Source of the DNA: a virus | Reading direction: 5' to 3' (one strand) | Virus record (IMG/VR): IMGVR_UViG_3300005607_000032 | Coordinates: 1-35,210 of that record | DNA length: 35,210 nt | Shown here: in pieces, positions 21,251-29,307 of the stretch | Position numbering within the stretch: position 1 is the stretch's first letter | Layout: the number at the start of each line of letters is the position of its first letter | Made by a program: the position numbers and the translations under genes | The notes under the pieces: generated by a model | What the model was told of the DNA's origin: nothing | Seen by the model: the letters and a program-made list of their open reading frames with translations, nothing else | The model's database searches: none

Positions 21251-21283
21251 AAATGCCGCCTGAAACTGGGCGGCATTTTTATT
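21251..21283 (+). terminator. Terminator closing the moron cassette
   Basis: AAATGCCGCC (21251-21260) pairs with GGCGGCATTT (21269-21278), a 10-bp stem with an 8-base loop, followed by TTATT. It lies directly between the exported protein gene and the gp10-like tail gene. Read-through or antitermination must occur for the tail genes downstream to be expressed. Confidence 0.82.
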
Positions 21284-21291
21284 GAACAAAA

Positions 21292-21831
21292 ATGGCAGAT
21301 CAATTTTCCATGGCACTCGATAGCAAGGCGCTGGAAGAGCGGTTGAACTCGCTCAAGGCAGAAAAGCAGCAGCAGATTCTTGCATCTGCTTTTCGCAAAG
21401 GTGCCGTGGTCTATCAGGCTGCTGTGATTTCGTCGGCTCCGGAGCGGCCTGAGCTTCCATCTGGTACTGCTTTGCCTCCGGGTGCGCTAAAGTCAGATGT
21501 CATCGTCCAGAAAGCAAAGAGTACGGGCGGACCTATCTACGTTGTGAAGTTTGGCAAGCTAACGAGCCATGTTGCTCGCTGGGTGGAATATGGACACCGT
21601 TTGGTGCGAGGTGGTTATTCGCGTGTCTTGAAAAATGGAAAAACACGCGGACCTGGCATGGTTGTCGGCAACGTGCCTGCGCATCCATTTTTTCGCAATG
21701 CATTTGAGTCCGCTACTCCGGAAGCCATCCAGCAAATATCCGACTCGCTGTTTAAGGGCGTGAACAGGGCATATAAAGGCCAGATGGCGGAAGAGTGGAT
21801 GGAAGAGCAAAGCTCTGTGGAGATGTATTAA
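21292..21831 (+). CDS. HK97 gp10-like tail/head-joining protein
   Basis: The protein has 179 residues from ATG 21292. The family signature is clear: 'ASAFRKGAVVYQAAVISSAP', 'SHVARWVEYGHRLVRGGYS', then 'VVGNVPAHPFFRNAFESATP'. HK97 gp10-like proteins help assemble the tail end that joins the head. They normally lie between the adaptor and DUF3168 genes; here the gene lies after the chaperones and the moron. It directly abuts the tape measure gene. Confidence 0.85.
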   Translation: MADQFSMALDSKALEERLNSLKAEKQQQILASAFRKGAVVYQAAVISSAPERPELPSGTALPPGALKSDVIVQKAKSTGGPIYVVKFGKLTSHVARWVEYGHRLVRGGYSRVLKNGKTRGPGMVVGNVPAHPFFRNAFESATPEAIQQISDSLFKGVNRAYKGQMAEEWMEEQSSVEMY

Positions 21832-24195
21832 ATGGCAGATGAAAATACACTGACAATTATCATCAAAGGTGATGCTGCGCAGTTCACTCGCACCATCGCG
21901 ATGGTAGAGGCAGGAATCAAGCGCGCCAACCAGGCAACGCGCGAATTCGGGCATACGGGAGTCACGAGCATGCAGGCGGCTTCCGCATCCATTCGTCTGC
22001 TTGAGGGCGACATCACACGCAATGTGCGCGCGGTAGAGCGGTTCCTGACAATGCTTCCAGGTGTTGGTACAGCTCTCAAGGCTGCCTTTCCAGTCGTCGG
22101 TGCGCTCGCGCTGGGCGGTGTGATCTATCGTCTCAGCGAGGAAGTATATAAATTCATTGATGGCGTCCTGAAGGTTCCAAAGGCCTTACAGGATGGTTTC
22201 CGCGACCTAAACCTCAGTGCGCAGCTTGCCAACGATCAGCTCGCCGTCACGAATGATCGGCTGGCCATGCAGATAGCTAAGTTGGAGCACCGGCCACAAA
22301 ATGGTTTGGCCCTTGCTTTGGATGAGGCTCGTGTTCGCGCTGATGAGCTTGCGAAAGCTCTACTTAACGATGTGAAGATCATCAATGATCTTCTTGAAAA
22401 GCAGAAGATAGGAATCGTTGGCGAATTTTTGGGCAAAGGCGGAACCGGAGATGTGTCGAGGTTTGCTCAGGATATTAACGACCAAATCACTCGGCTTGCG
22501 GACCGCATGACTGAGGCTTCGTTCCAGCATGACGAGCAAGGCATGAGTAAAGCGCGTCAGGAATTGGCATCTTTTATTCAAACCAGCATAGAGAAAACCA
22601 AATCCCAACTTGCATCTCTGCCAACCGCGCAGCCTGAACTGGATCAATTTGGTCGCCCAATTCCCGGTACGTCGCTACCGTTAGACAACACAGCCAATCA
22701 GACAATACTGCAAGGTCTAATCCGAAACCTGGAAAACCGAGCAATTTACTTGCAGGAGATGTCTCAAAACGAAGGCTTAGAGAAGCAGCTTGGTTCTGAC
22801 CAGGCGCGTCAGCAGAAACTTGAGGATGCGAGACGCGCGGCCGAGGAACTTCACAAAGTCCAGCAGCAGATCATCAAGAATGATGAGGATGCACTGGAAG
22901 CCCTGAAGGCATCCGAGGATGTAACAAAGCAACGGGAGATCCAGTTCTGGATGGACCGGGTGCTGATTGAGCGCTCTGGATCAGAGTCGTTTCTTCATGC
23001 CGTCAATGAGGCAAATAAGGTGTTGGCGTCCGTGCGTGCGGAAAACGTGCGTTCTCAGGCTGAATTCGAGAAAACGGCTTCTAGCCCGGTGAATCAGACT
23101 GATCTTGCAAAAACGGACCAGGCGTGGCTGCAACAGCAAGGAAAAGCGGCCGCGGACCTGATAAAAAACATCAACGAATACAATGCTATCCAGCGAGGCA
23201 ATGCAGATGCCATCGCACAGTTCACGCTGCAAATGGAAGTGGCAACTGGCAGGATGTCGCGCTTGGACGCAGCGCAGATGAAGGCGCGCCTTCACGCGCA
23301 GGAGTATGCAGAATCTGTCGCGCAACTTCACGCAGTTCTGCAACAGCTTTCATCGGACCCAACACTCTCGATCATTGAAAAATCCGCCAAGATTGCAGAA
23401 GTCAACAATCAGCTAGCGCAGTTAGAAGGCCAGCGGCAAATTCAAATCATGCAGGACAACGCATCCATCTACGCTACTGGATCGAGCGCGATGGTGGGTG
23501 TTAAAGATGCGCTGAATGACTTTATCGCTGCTACGAGGGATGCTGCTGGACAGATGCGGCAAATTGCGGAGAGTACGCTGCGAAACATAAACGACCAACT
23601 CCTGAATGCCATGACAGGCAAGCGTACGGGTTTTGCCGGAGTTGGCGAGCAGCTATTCCGCGCAGTCGCTGGATTCAGTCTCGAAAAAGCAGAAGGCTCT
23701 ATTCTCTCAGCCTTCGGTCTCGGGCCGAAGACAAAGCCGGACGGCACACAGTCCAATCCTTTCTGGGTGAAGAGCGCTGACCAACAGAGTGCGGCTGGTG
23801 GTATTTCATCCTTGCTTGGTGGAATGCTTGGTATCGGAGGCGGTGAGGCGGGAGGGGAAGCTGCCGGCGGCTTCTCTTTTGGAGATATCATTTCCTCTCT
23901 GCCGTTTTTTGCGGATGGTGGGCCCATACCTTCCAATCTGCCAGCCATTGTTGGTGAGCGTGGTCCGGAGCTTTTTATTCCGCGCTCGGCAGGCACGATA
24001 GTGCCGAATGACATGCTCGGCAATGGCGGCGGACACACATTTCACTTCAATGTGGATGCGCGCGGCGCAACAGATCCTGCGGGAGTACGCGCCCAGGTGA
24101 TGGCGGGCATCCGCGAAATGACGCCCCACATCATTGGGGCATCTGTAGCAGCACAGCAGGATATGAAGCGTCGCTATCCGACAACAAAGAAGTAG
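21832..24195 (+). CDS. Tape measure protein
   Basis: The protein has 787 residues from ATG 21832. It sets tail length and is packed inside the tube. The start ('TLTIIIKGDAAQFTRTIAMV') is typical, and a hydrophobic segment follows ('LPGVGTALKAAFPVVGALAL'). Long coiled-coil stretches fill residues 170-590, and the C-terminus has the recurring 'FADGGPIPSNLPAIVGERGP' then 'ELFIPRSAGTIVPNDM' segment. By the usual 0.15 nm per residue this would give a tail of about 120 nm, so a siphovirus. The gene is followed by a terminator. Confidence 0.92.
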   Translation: MADENTLTIIIKGDAAQFTRTIAMVEAGIKRANQATREFGHTGVTSMQAASASIRLLEGDITRNVRAVERFLTMLPGVGTALKAAFPVVGALALGGVIYRLSEEVYKFIDGVLKVPKALQDGFRDLNLSAQLANDQLAVTNDRLAMQIAKLEHRPQNGLALALDEARVRADELAKALLNDVKIINDLLEKQKIGIVGEFLGKGGTGDVSRFAQDINDQITRLADRMTEASFQHDEQGMSKARQELASFIQTSIEKTKSQLASLPTAQPELDQFGRPIPGTSLPLDNTANQTILQGLIRNLENRAIYLQEMSQNEGLEKQLGSDQARQQKLEDARRAAEELHKVQQQIIKNDEDALEALKASEDVTKQREIQFWMDRVLIERSGSESFLHAVNEANKVLASVRAENVRSQAEFEKTASSPVNQTDLAKTDQAWLQQQGKAAADLIKNINEYNAIQRGNADAIAQFTLQMEVATGRMSRLDAAQMKARLHAQEYAESVAQLHAVLQQLSSDPTLSIIEKSAKIAEVNNQLAQLEGQRQIQIMQDNASIYATGSSAMVGVKDALNDFIAATRDAAGQMRQIAESTLRNINDQLLNAMTGKRTGFAGVGEQLFRAVAGFSLEKAEGSILSAFGLGPKTKPDGTQSNPFWVKSADQQSAAGGISSLLGGMLGIGGGEAGGEAAGGFSFGDIISSLPFFADGGPIPSNLPAIVGERGPELFIPRSAGTIVPNDMLGNGGGHTFHFNVDARGATDPAGVRAQVMAGIREMTPHIIGASVAAQQDMKRRYPTTKK

Positions 24196-24215
24196 CGACT
24201 AAACAATTTGATACG

Positions 24216-24238
24216 AGGCCGCCTTCGCGCGGCCTTTT
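24216..24238 (+). terminator. Terminator after the tape measure gene
   Basis: AGGCCGC (24216-24222) pairs with GCGGCCT (24229-24235) across a 6-base loop containing TTCG, followed by TTT. It separates the tape measure gene from the fibre genes. Confidence 0.7.
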
Positions 24239-24253
24239 CATTTGGGAGAAACC

Positions 24254-26635
24254 ATGGGCTACACCACCGTCTCTGGCAGCAACCTCACCGACGCCAGCGG
24301 CAATAAGATCAGCAACGCGACGATCAGCTTTCAACCCTGCAATTCCAGCGGCACGCCGCTCTCTTTTCAGGTGGACGGAAGCGGGCAGGCGATTGATACT
24401 CCGGTCACAGCGCAAGTCAGCAACGGAGCATTCTCTGTCCAGCTTGCCGATACATCGCTCACCAATCCCGCAAATATCGCCTACAAAGTCACCGTCATAG
24501 ACAACAGCAGCGGCAATAATCTGCTGGGACCCGGCTATCTGATTCAGCCCACCGGTTCTGCGTGGAGCTTCGATAACTTCATTCCCAATCTGCCCGCTCT
24601 GCCTACGCTGATGGCAGTTCCGAGGCCTCAGAATCGCGGCAACTGGGCACCGAACACTCTCTACAACCAGCTCGATTATTTCTTCTACCAGGGCAGCAGT
24701 TATATCGTGAACCAGTCTTATCAGAGCGGAAGCACGTTCGGCTCTGTAGACACTGCGAACACAAGCGTGTGGGCCGCCGGCGGGACTCTTTCAGGAACGC
24801 TTTCTGCTCCGCTGGTAGCACCGCAGGGTGCGACGATCACCGGTGGTCTGACGACTGACACGCTCACAACATCGAGCCGGAAGCAGTACGCGATTGCCGG
24901 AAACACGCAGCGCATTGGTTGGGTAGCTACTGTTGTTGATTCAGCGAAAAAGATTCTTTCCGGAATTGACGGCGCTGGCATCCAGCATTTCTTCTCCAAG
25001 ATCACGCTTCATCGCTCCGCTACCTTTCAGCAGGGCGCGACGATCACGAGTGGTCTGACGACTGACGCGCTGACAACATCGAGCCGCAAGCAATACACAG
25101 TGCCGGGAGACGCGCGGCGCATTGGCTGGATCGCAGCCGTTCTCGATTCGGCAAAGAAGGTCCTTTCCGGAATGGATGGCGCTGGCATCCAGCACTTCTT
25201 CTCGAAGGTCACGTTTCATCGCGCTGCGACGTTTCAGCAAGGCGCAACTATCACCGGAGGACTCACCATCACGCAGGTCACCTATGGCGATCAGCCGGGG
25301 CAATATCTTTCCGGCTATGGACGCAGCGGTTGGCTCACTGCAATCGTAGACGCTTCGCGCAAGATCGTCTTTGGCATTAAAAAAGATGGCAGCGTCTGGC
25401 TGGGAAGCAAGCAGGTTGCCACGGTCAGCGGTCTGTCCGGCGTGCAGCAATCATTCGCTGACGCCGCAAATTATTCCGCGTTCACCATCACGGATACGAG
25501 CGGAAAATTTCAGGTCTGCTCGCGCGACAAAGCTGGCGCAGGCGGAACAAAGCAGGTAACATCTTCCGGCAGCAATAACTTCAACCCGCGTTTTACATCC
25601 GACGGCGCGAAGGTAATTTTCAACACAGATCGCAATCTCAATCCTCCGCTTGTGCGCGGACTGATGTATGTTCCTGCTTCCGGAGGGACCGAGTACCCGG
25701 TGTTTCCCATCAGTCCTGGCACGGCGGTTTGCTGGGGTGACAGCCTCACGCAAGGCGGCGAAGACGGCACGGGAGTAACCTACGAGACTGTGCTCGCAAC
25801 TCTGGCTCCTCTCACGCTGACCAACAACGGCATTGGCGGACAGACCAGCACCATGATTGCCGCTCGGCAGGGTGCATATGTTCCGCAGCTCACCGTAAGT
25901 GGGAATGCGATTCCTGCCGCGCCCGGCTCAGTGCAGGTCACAGCGATTGATGGCAACACGATTCATGGCTGGTCACAAGAATTTGCTCTGTTTCTTTCGA
26001 GCGGTGCCGAGAATTACACTCACACCGTAAAGGGGACGTTAGCGGGCATTCACGGCACTCTCACACGCACTGCAACAGGCGGCCCGCCATCCACAACCGA
26101 GACGTACACTTTCACTCCCGATGCTGGTACAACAGGCGCAGCTTGCCCGGCCAATACTCCGTGGATCGCAGACCCGCAAGGCACAGACCAGCAATGGCAA
26201 TTCATCTGGGTAGGCCGCAACGATATTCAAACGGGCAGCGCGGCAGAAATTCAGACGGTGCAGAACAACATCACCGCGATGATCAACTTTCTCAAGCCGC
26301 TGAACAAGAAAATCTGCCTGGTGTCTGTCACAAATAAGCGCGATGGAACAGAGAATTCAGGATCAACAAAATGGACTGCCATCACGAACCTCAATAACTG
26401 GATGCGCACAACCTACCCGCAATATTTTGTCGTGGACGCGCAGGGGCGCGATGTGCGCCAGCGCCTGGTGGCAAGCTACAACCCTAACAATTCGCAGGAT
26501 GTGACGGACTTCAACAATGATGTACCGCCGTCATCGCTGATGTTTGATGTGACCCATCCGAACCAATACGGATTCACAGTGGTCGCGCAGATTCTCAATG
26601 AATTCATCACCGCACGAAACTTGCTCATCTCTTAA
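24254..26635 (+). CDS. Tail fibre with C-terminal SGNH/GDSL esterase domain
   Basis: The protein has 793 residues from ATG 24254, with GGGAG upstream. Residues 1-130 are a beta-rich carboxypeptidase-like/attachment domain ('ATISFQPCNSSGTPLSF'). Residues about 190-380 are tandem 69-residue repeats with 'QGATITGGLT' and 'IGW..A..DSAKK..SG.DG'. From about 485 comes an SGNH hydrolase: GDSLTQGG (Ser497 nucleophile), 'NNGIGGQTS', 'FIWVGRNDI' and 'FDVTHPNQYG' (Asp765, His768). The full set of blocks is present, so the enzyme should be active and likely removes acyl groups from surface polysaccharide during adsorption. A domain of about 60 residues with 'VCSRDKAGAGGTKQVTSSGS' lies just before it and resembles a WD/TolB-type propeller fragment. 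Confidence 0.85.
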   Translation: MGYTTVSGSNLTDASGNKISNATISFQPCNSSGTPLSFQVDGSGQAIDTPVTAQVSNGAFSVQLADTSLTNPANIAYKVTVIDNSSGNNLLGPGYLIQPTGSAWSFDNFIPNLPALPTLMAVPRPQNRGNWAPNTLYNQLDYFFYQGSSYIVNQSYQSGSTFGSVDTANTSVWAAGGTLSGTLSAPLVAPQGATITGGLTTDTLTTSSRKQYAIAGNTQRIGWVATVVDSAKKILSGIDGAGIQHFFSKITLHRSATFQQGATITSGLTTDALTTSSRKQYTVPGDARRIGWIAAVLDSAKKVLSGMDGAGIQHFFSKVTFHRAATFQQGATITGGLTITQVTYGDQPGQYLSGYGRSGWLTAIVDASRKIVFGIKKDGSVWLGSKQVATVSGLSGVQQSFADAANYSAFTITDTSGKFQVCSRDKAGAGGTKQVTSSGSNNFNPRFTSDGAKVIFNTDRNLNPPLVRGLMYVPASGGTEYPVFPISPGTAVCWGDSLTQGGEDGTGVTYETVLATLAPLTLTNNGIGGQTSTMIAARQGAYVPQLTVSGNAIPAAPGSVQVTAIDGNTIHGWSQEFALFLSSGAENYTHTVKGTLAGIHGTLTRTATGGPPSTTETYTFTPDAGTTGAACPANTPWIADPQGTDQQWQFIWVGRNDIQTGSAAEIQTVQNNITAMINFLKPLNKKICLVSVTNKRDGTENSGSTKWTAITNLNNWMRTTYPQYFVVDAQGRDVRQRLVASYNPNNSQDVTDFNNDVPPSSLMFDVTHPNQYGFTVVAQILNEFITARNLLIS
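24824..25380 (+). repeat. 207-bp tandem repeats in the fibre gene
   Basis: Units begin at 24824, 25031 and 25238, with CAGGGTGCGACG, CAGGGCGCGACG and CAAGGCGCAACT respectively. The spacing is exactly 207 bp, or 69 codons. Units 1 and 2 are near-identical and unit 3 is diverged and changes into the next domain. Such repeats allow expansion or shortening of the fibre shaft by recombination. Confidence 0.85.
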
Positions 26636-26646
26636 AGGAGAACCAC

Positions 26647-27453
26647 ATGGCTGATATTTTGCAGTACACAAACTACACCAGCAGCGATGCCACGCTTCCG
26701 ACTTTGTACGCCGACGCCGCAGTTGACGGAGGCACAATTGTCTGCGCCGATTTTCTTGATCCTGCCGGATATCCCAACGGCTCATTGCCGGCGGCACCAA
26801 TCGCGGCAGGTCAGCAGTTCTTCAATTATGTGGACCAGTCATTCAGCGATCTGTCGCTGGCAGGCGCAGGCAGTTCCGCCGGAATAGGAACGACCGGGCT
26901 GACGTTCGACACTCTCGGCGAGCATGTTTCATTGCCTGCGTCCTGCAAATTAGCAGCATCAGCTACGCACTGGATGGTAGGCGGATGGGTGAAAGTCGGA
27001 GCAACGCAACCCGGCTCAGGAATCCCTTGCGGGGCCGCGTGCGCTGACACTTCGTATTATCAGTGGGTCTGGATGCAGTCGAACGGCGGAGGTCTGCAAT
27101 ACAACTTCCGTGCCGGAAATTCCACCGTGAGCTATACGTTCCCGGCAGCCGGATTGTATCAGGTGTTTGCTGAATACATTGTCAGTGGAGGAAACATCAC
27201 CACGAATGTGTACGTTGGCACGCCGACTGCTGCGCCGGTGCTCGTAGGCACAACCACCGCGGCGGTGCCAAGCGGAGGCCTGCCTGTCCCTACGTCAGCC
27301 CCGATTATCAATCCCAGTTCGCCATATGGGGGTTCATTCCAGGGCCAGCTCGGACGTTTCATCTTCGAGGACCTGAGCAAGCCGGGAGCCGCCAGCAGCG
27401 CCCTCGCATTTGTGCAGAACGACTATAACTTCAACAACGGACGGTTTAGTTAA
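26647..27453 (+). CDS. LamG/concanavalin-like virion protein (probable adhesin)
   Basis: The protein has 268 residues from ATG 26647, with AAAGGAG upstream. It is Ala/Gly/Ser/Thr-rich and beta-structured. The segments 'GLTFDTLGEHVSLPASCKLA', 'HWMVGGWVKVGA', 'GQLGRFIFEDLSKPG' are like the LamG/concanavalin-like sandwich used by phages to bind sugars. It lies directly after the fibre gene, so it is probably a second receptor-binding or decoration protein. Exact family not certain. Confidence 0.65.
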   Translation: MADILQYTNYTSSDATLPTLYADAAVDGGTIVCADFLDPAGYPNGSLPAAPIAAGQQFFNYVDQSFSDLSLAGAGSSAGIGTTGLTFDTLGEHVSLPASCKLAASATHWMVGGWVKVGATQPGSGIPCGAACADTSYYQWVWMQSNGGGLQYNFRAGNSTVSYTFPAAGLYQVFAEYIVSGGNITTNVYVGTPTAAPVLVGTTTAAVPSGGLPVPTSAPIINPSSPYGGSFQGQLGRFIFEDLSKPGAASSALAFVQNDYNFNNGRFS

Positions 27454-27462
27454 TTATCCGCG

Positions 27463-28113
27463 ATGACGACAATCACAATCGGCAGCAACAGCTACAATCT
27501 CGTTGCGCTACCCGCTGCGCCTGGATTCGTTGAGGTGTCATTTTCGATGAATGACACCGTAGCGGAAGTGCTGTCGCCATTCTCGCGGCAGTCTCCGCAA
27601 GTCCAGGCGTGGCCCGGGGCGGACTGGTGGGAAGCGCAGGCTACGCTTCCGCCTATGCCGCGAGCACAGGCTGCTGCATGGCAGGCGTTTCTCGCGGAGA
27701 TGCGGGGAAAATCCAATGTCGTTCAACTCGGCGATCCACTCGGAGTGCATCCACAAGGAGCTCCTCTGGGTGTTCCTGTGGTGGATGGTTCAAATTCTGC
27801 GAACAATATGCCTGGAGCAACCACACTCTACACGAAAGGGTGGAAGACGAGCACATTCCGGCTGTTGCTGCCCGGGGACTACATCCAGATAGGCTACCGG
27901 TTGCACGTTGCTTGCGAGGCCGTAAACTCTGATGCAAATGGCAACGCGCAAGTCCAGATATGGCCTTCACTACGAGAGCAGCCTGCGGACTCCAGTCCAT
28001 TGGTGCTGAATGGCCCGAAGGGGATATTTCGGCTGGCTGATAACAAGCGTGGATGGCATAGTTCTGTAGCGCAGTTGACATCTTTGTCGTTTTCGCTTGT
28101 GGAGGCGCGATGA
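27463..28113 (+). CDS. Distal tail/tail assembly protein
   Basis: The protein has 216 residues from ATG 27463. It has the pattern of a family that sits just before tail-tip genes: 'AAPGFVEVSFSMNDTVAEVL' then 'SPFSRQSPQVQAWPGADWWE', followed by 'LPPMPRAQAAAWQAFLAEMR' and 'NVVQLGDPLGVHPQG'. The C-terminal half is beta-rich. It is probably part of the baseplate or distal tail ring. It overlaps the next gene by four bases. Confidence 0.7.
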   Translation: MTTITIGSNSYNLVALPAAPGFVEVSFSMNDTVAEVLSPFSRQSPQVQAWPGADWWEAQATLPPMPRAQAAAWQAFLAEMRGKSNVVQLGDPLGVHPQGAPLGVPVVDGSNSANNMPGATTLYTKGWKTSTFRLLLPGDYIQIGYRLHVACEAVNSDANGNAQVQIWPSLREQPADSSPLVLNGPKGIFRLADNKRGWHSSVAQLTSLSFSLVEAR

Positions 28114-28664
28114 GGAACCTGTCATCGCCAATGGTGCAGGCGATCCAGTCCGACTACATCCGCCCTGCATTTTTGGCCATGCTTAACTTTACGACGGGCA
28201 TCCAGTATGTATGGACCGGACCCGGGCCTTTGGTATGGAACGGGAATACATACACGGGCGTTGGCTCTTTGGGTCAGGTTGGGACCATCAGTGAGGCCAC
28301 GGAGGTGCGCGCCGACGGCACCACGGTCACGTTGTCAGGCATTGATCCAGCACTCATGGGGGATTGTCTCAACGACGTGAGGGTTGGCGCGCCAGCCGTC
28401 ATCTATTTCGCGCTTGTTGATCAGTCTGGTGCCCTGATTGGGACGCCGTATCCTTTGTTCTCCGGCACGGTGGACAAGCCTGTTGTAAGCGTGGGCCCGG
28501 ATTCGATCTCTATTTCGCTTGCGCTCGAAAGCCGCCTCACCAATCTTCAGCGCGCTACGCAGCGGCGCTACACTGCCGCGGACCAGCACATCAAATATCC
28601 CGATGACACTGGATTTAACTGGGTGGAAATTTTGAACGATATCGCACTCAGGTGGGGAAGCTGA
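28110..28664 (+). CDS. Tail tip/baseplate protein
   Basis: The protein has 184 residues from the ATGA overlap at 28110. The order is 'FLAMLNFTTGIQYVWTGPGP', 'LVWNGNTYTGVGSLGQVGTI', 'EVRADGTTVTLSGID', 'LFSGTVDKPVVSV', and an end 'ATQRRYTAADQHIKYPDDTG'. I recognise this from tail-tip operons of siphophages, directly upstream of peptidase and tip-attachment genes. Similar proteins are annotated as DUF2163-like or as hub proteins, but the exact family should be searched. Confidence 0.7.
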   Translation: MRNLSSPMVQAIQSDYIRPAFLAMLNFTTGIQYVWTGPGPLVWNGNTYTGVGSLGQVGTISEATEVRADGTTVTLSGIDPALMGDCLNDVRVGAPAVIYFALVDQSGALIGTPYPLFSGTVDKPVVSVGPDSISISLALESRLTNLQRATQRRYTAADQHIKYPDDTGFNWVEILNDIALRWGS

Positions 28665-28867
28665 TGGCATTTCCGAAGACGCTGGAAGAGATGAAGTCTT
28701 TCGGTTATCGCTTTGAAGGCCACGGCAATTGCAGCTCGTGTGGCGCGGAAATTGAGTGGTGGACCACGCCGCATGGGAAAAAACTTCCTGTAAATCTTAT
28801 GGACAAACCTTCTGATCTGGTTAAGCCGCACTGGGCAATCTCCTGCAATGAGTCACGTCTTTTCTAG
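28664..28867 (+). CDS. Small zinc-binding protein in the tail-tip operon
   Basis: The protein has 67 residues from ATG 28664, overlapping the previous stop by a single base. The centre has CSSCGAEIEWW then 'TPHGKKLPVNLM' and a closing 'VKPHWAISC', a pattern found in small zinc-finger proteins that occur in many phages and bacteria. Its role in a tail operon is not known to me. Confidence 0.65.
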   Translation: MAFPKTLEEMKSFGYRFEGHGNCSSCGAEIEWWTTPHGKKLPVNLMDKPSDLVKPHWAISCNESRLF

Positions 28868-28869
28868 CT

Positions 28870-29307
28870 ATGCTCACGCGTAAAAAACACTGGGACACCC
28901 GCGCGTTTCACGACTTTCTGATGTCACGCGCCGCTACTCCATTCCAATGGGGAGTGCACGATTGCGCGCTGTTTGCTGCCGATGGCATCCAGGCGATCAC
29001 TGATGTAGATATTGCCGCAGATTTTCGAGGCAAGTACACAGATGAGGCCGGAGCATTTGCCGCAATTAAGAGCATCGCCGGCGGCGCTACTGTAGCAGAT
29101 GCAGCCGCGTATTGTATGCATAAACGCGGCATTCCAGAATTGCAGCATCCGCTCATGGCGCAGCGCGGGGACCTCGTTGTCGTCAATGAATCTGGGCGTC
29201 TCATCGCTGGCCTTGTCCACCTGAGTGGGCGGCACATCGTGGTGGCTGGAGAAGATGGACTCAAGCGGCTTCCAATCACTTCTATCGTGAGGGCGTGGCA
29301 TGTCTAA
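28870..29307 (+). CDS. DUF6950/NlpC-P60-like tail protein
   Basis: The protein has 145 residues from ATG 28870. 'TPFQWGVHDCALFAADGIQA' contains the Cys expected of the papain-like peptidase fold, and 'DIAADFRGKYTDEAGA' with 'AQRGDLVVVN' follows as in DUF6950 proteins. A possible His lies in 'LVHLSGRHIVV'. In many siphophages a peptidase at this place cuts peptidoglycan or helps tip maturation. The family sits just before the tip-attachment gene, with which it overlaps by 8 bases. Confidence 0.75.
   Translation: MLTRKKHWDTRAFHDFLMSRAATPFQWGVHDCALFAADGIQAITDVDIAADFRGKYTDEAGAFAAIKSIAGGATVADAAAYCMHKRGIPELQHPLMAQRGDLVVVNESGRLIAGLVHLSGRHIVVAGEDGLKRLPITSIVRAWHV

Noticed and set aside
23469-24038. 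Pro/Ser-rich 189-codon minus-strand frame opposite the tape measure C-terminus
   Set aside because: Shadow of the conserved tape-measure end; composition is that of an antisense frame.
24824-25380. Repeats as a CRISPR array
   Set aside because: The 207-bp units are contiguous, coding and in frame, with no spacers.
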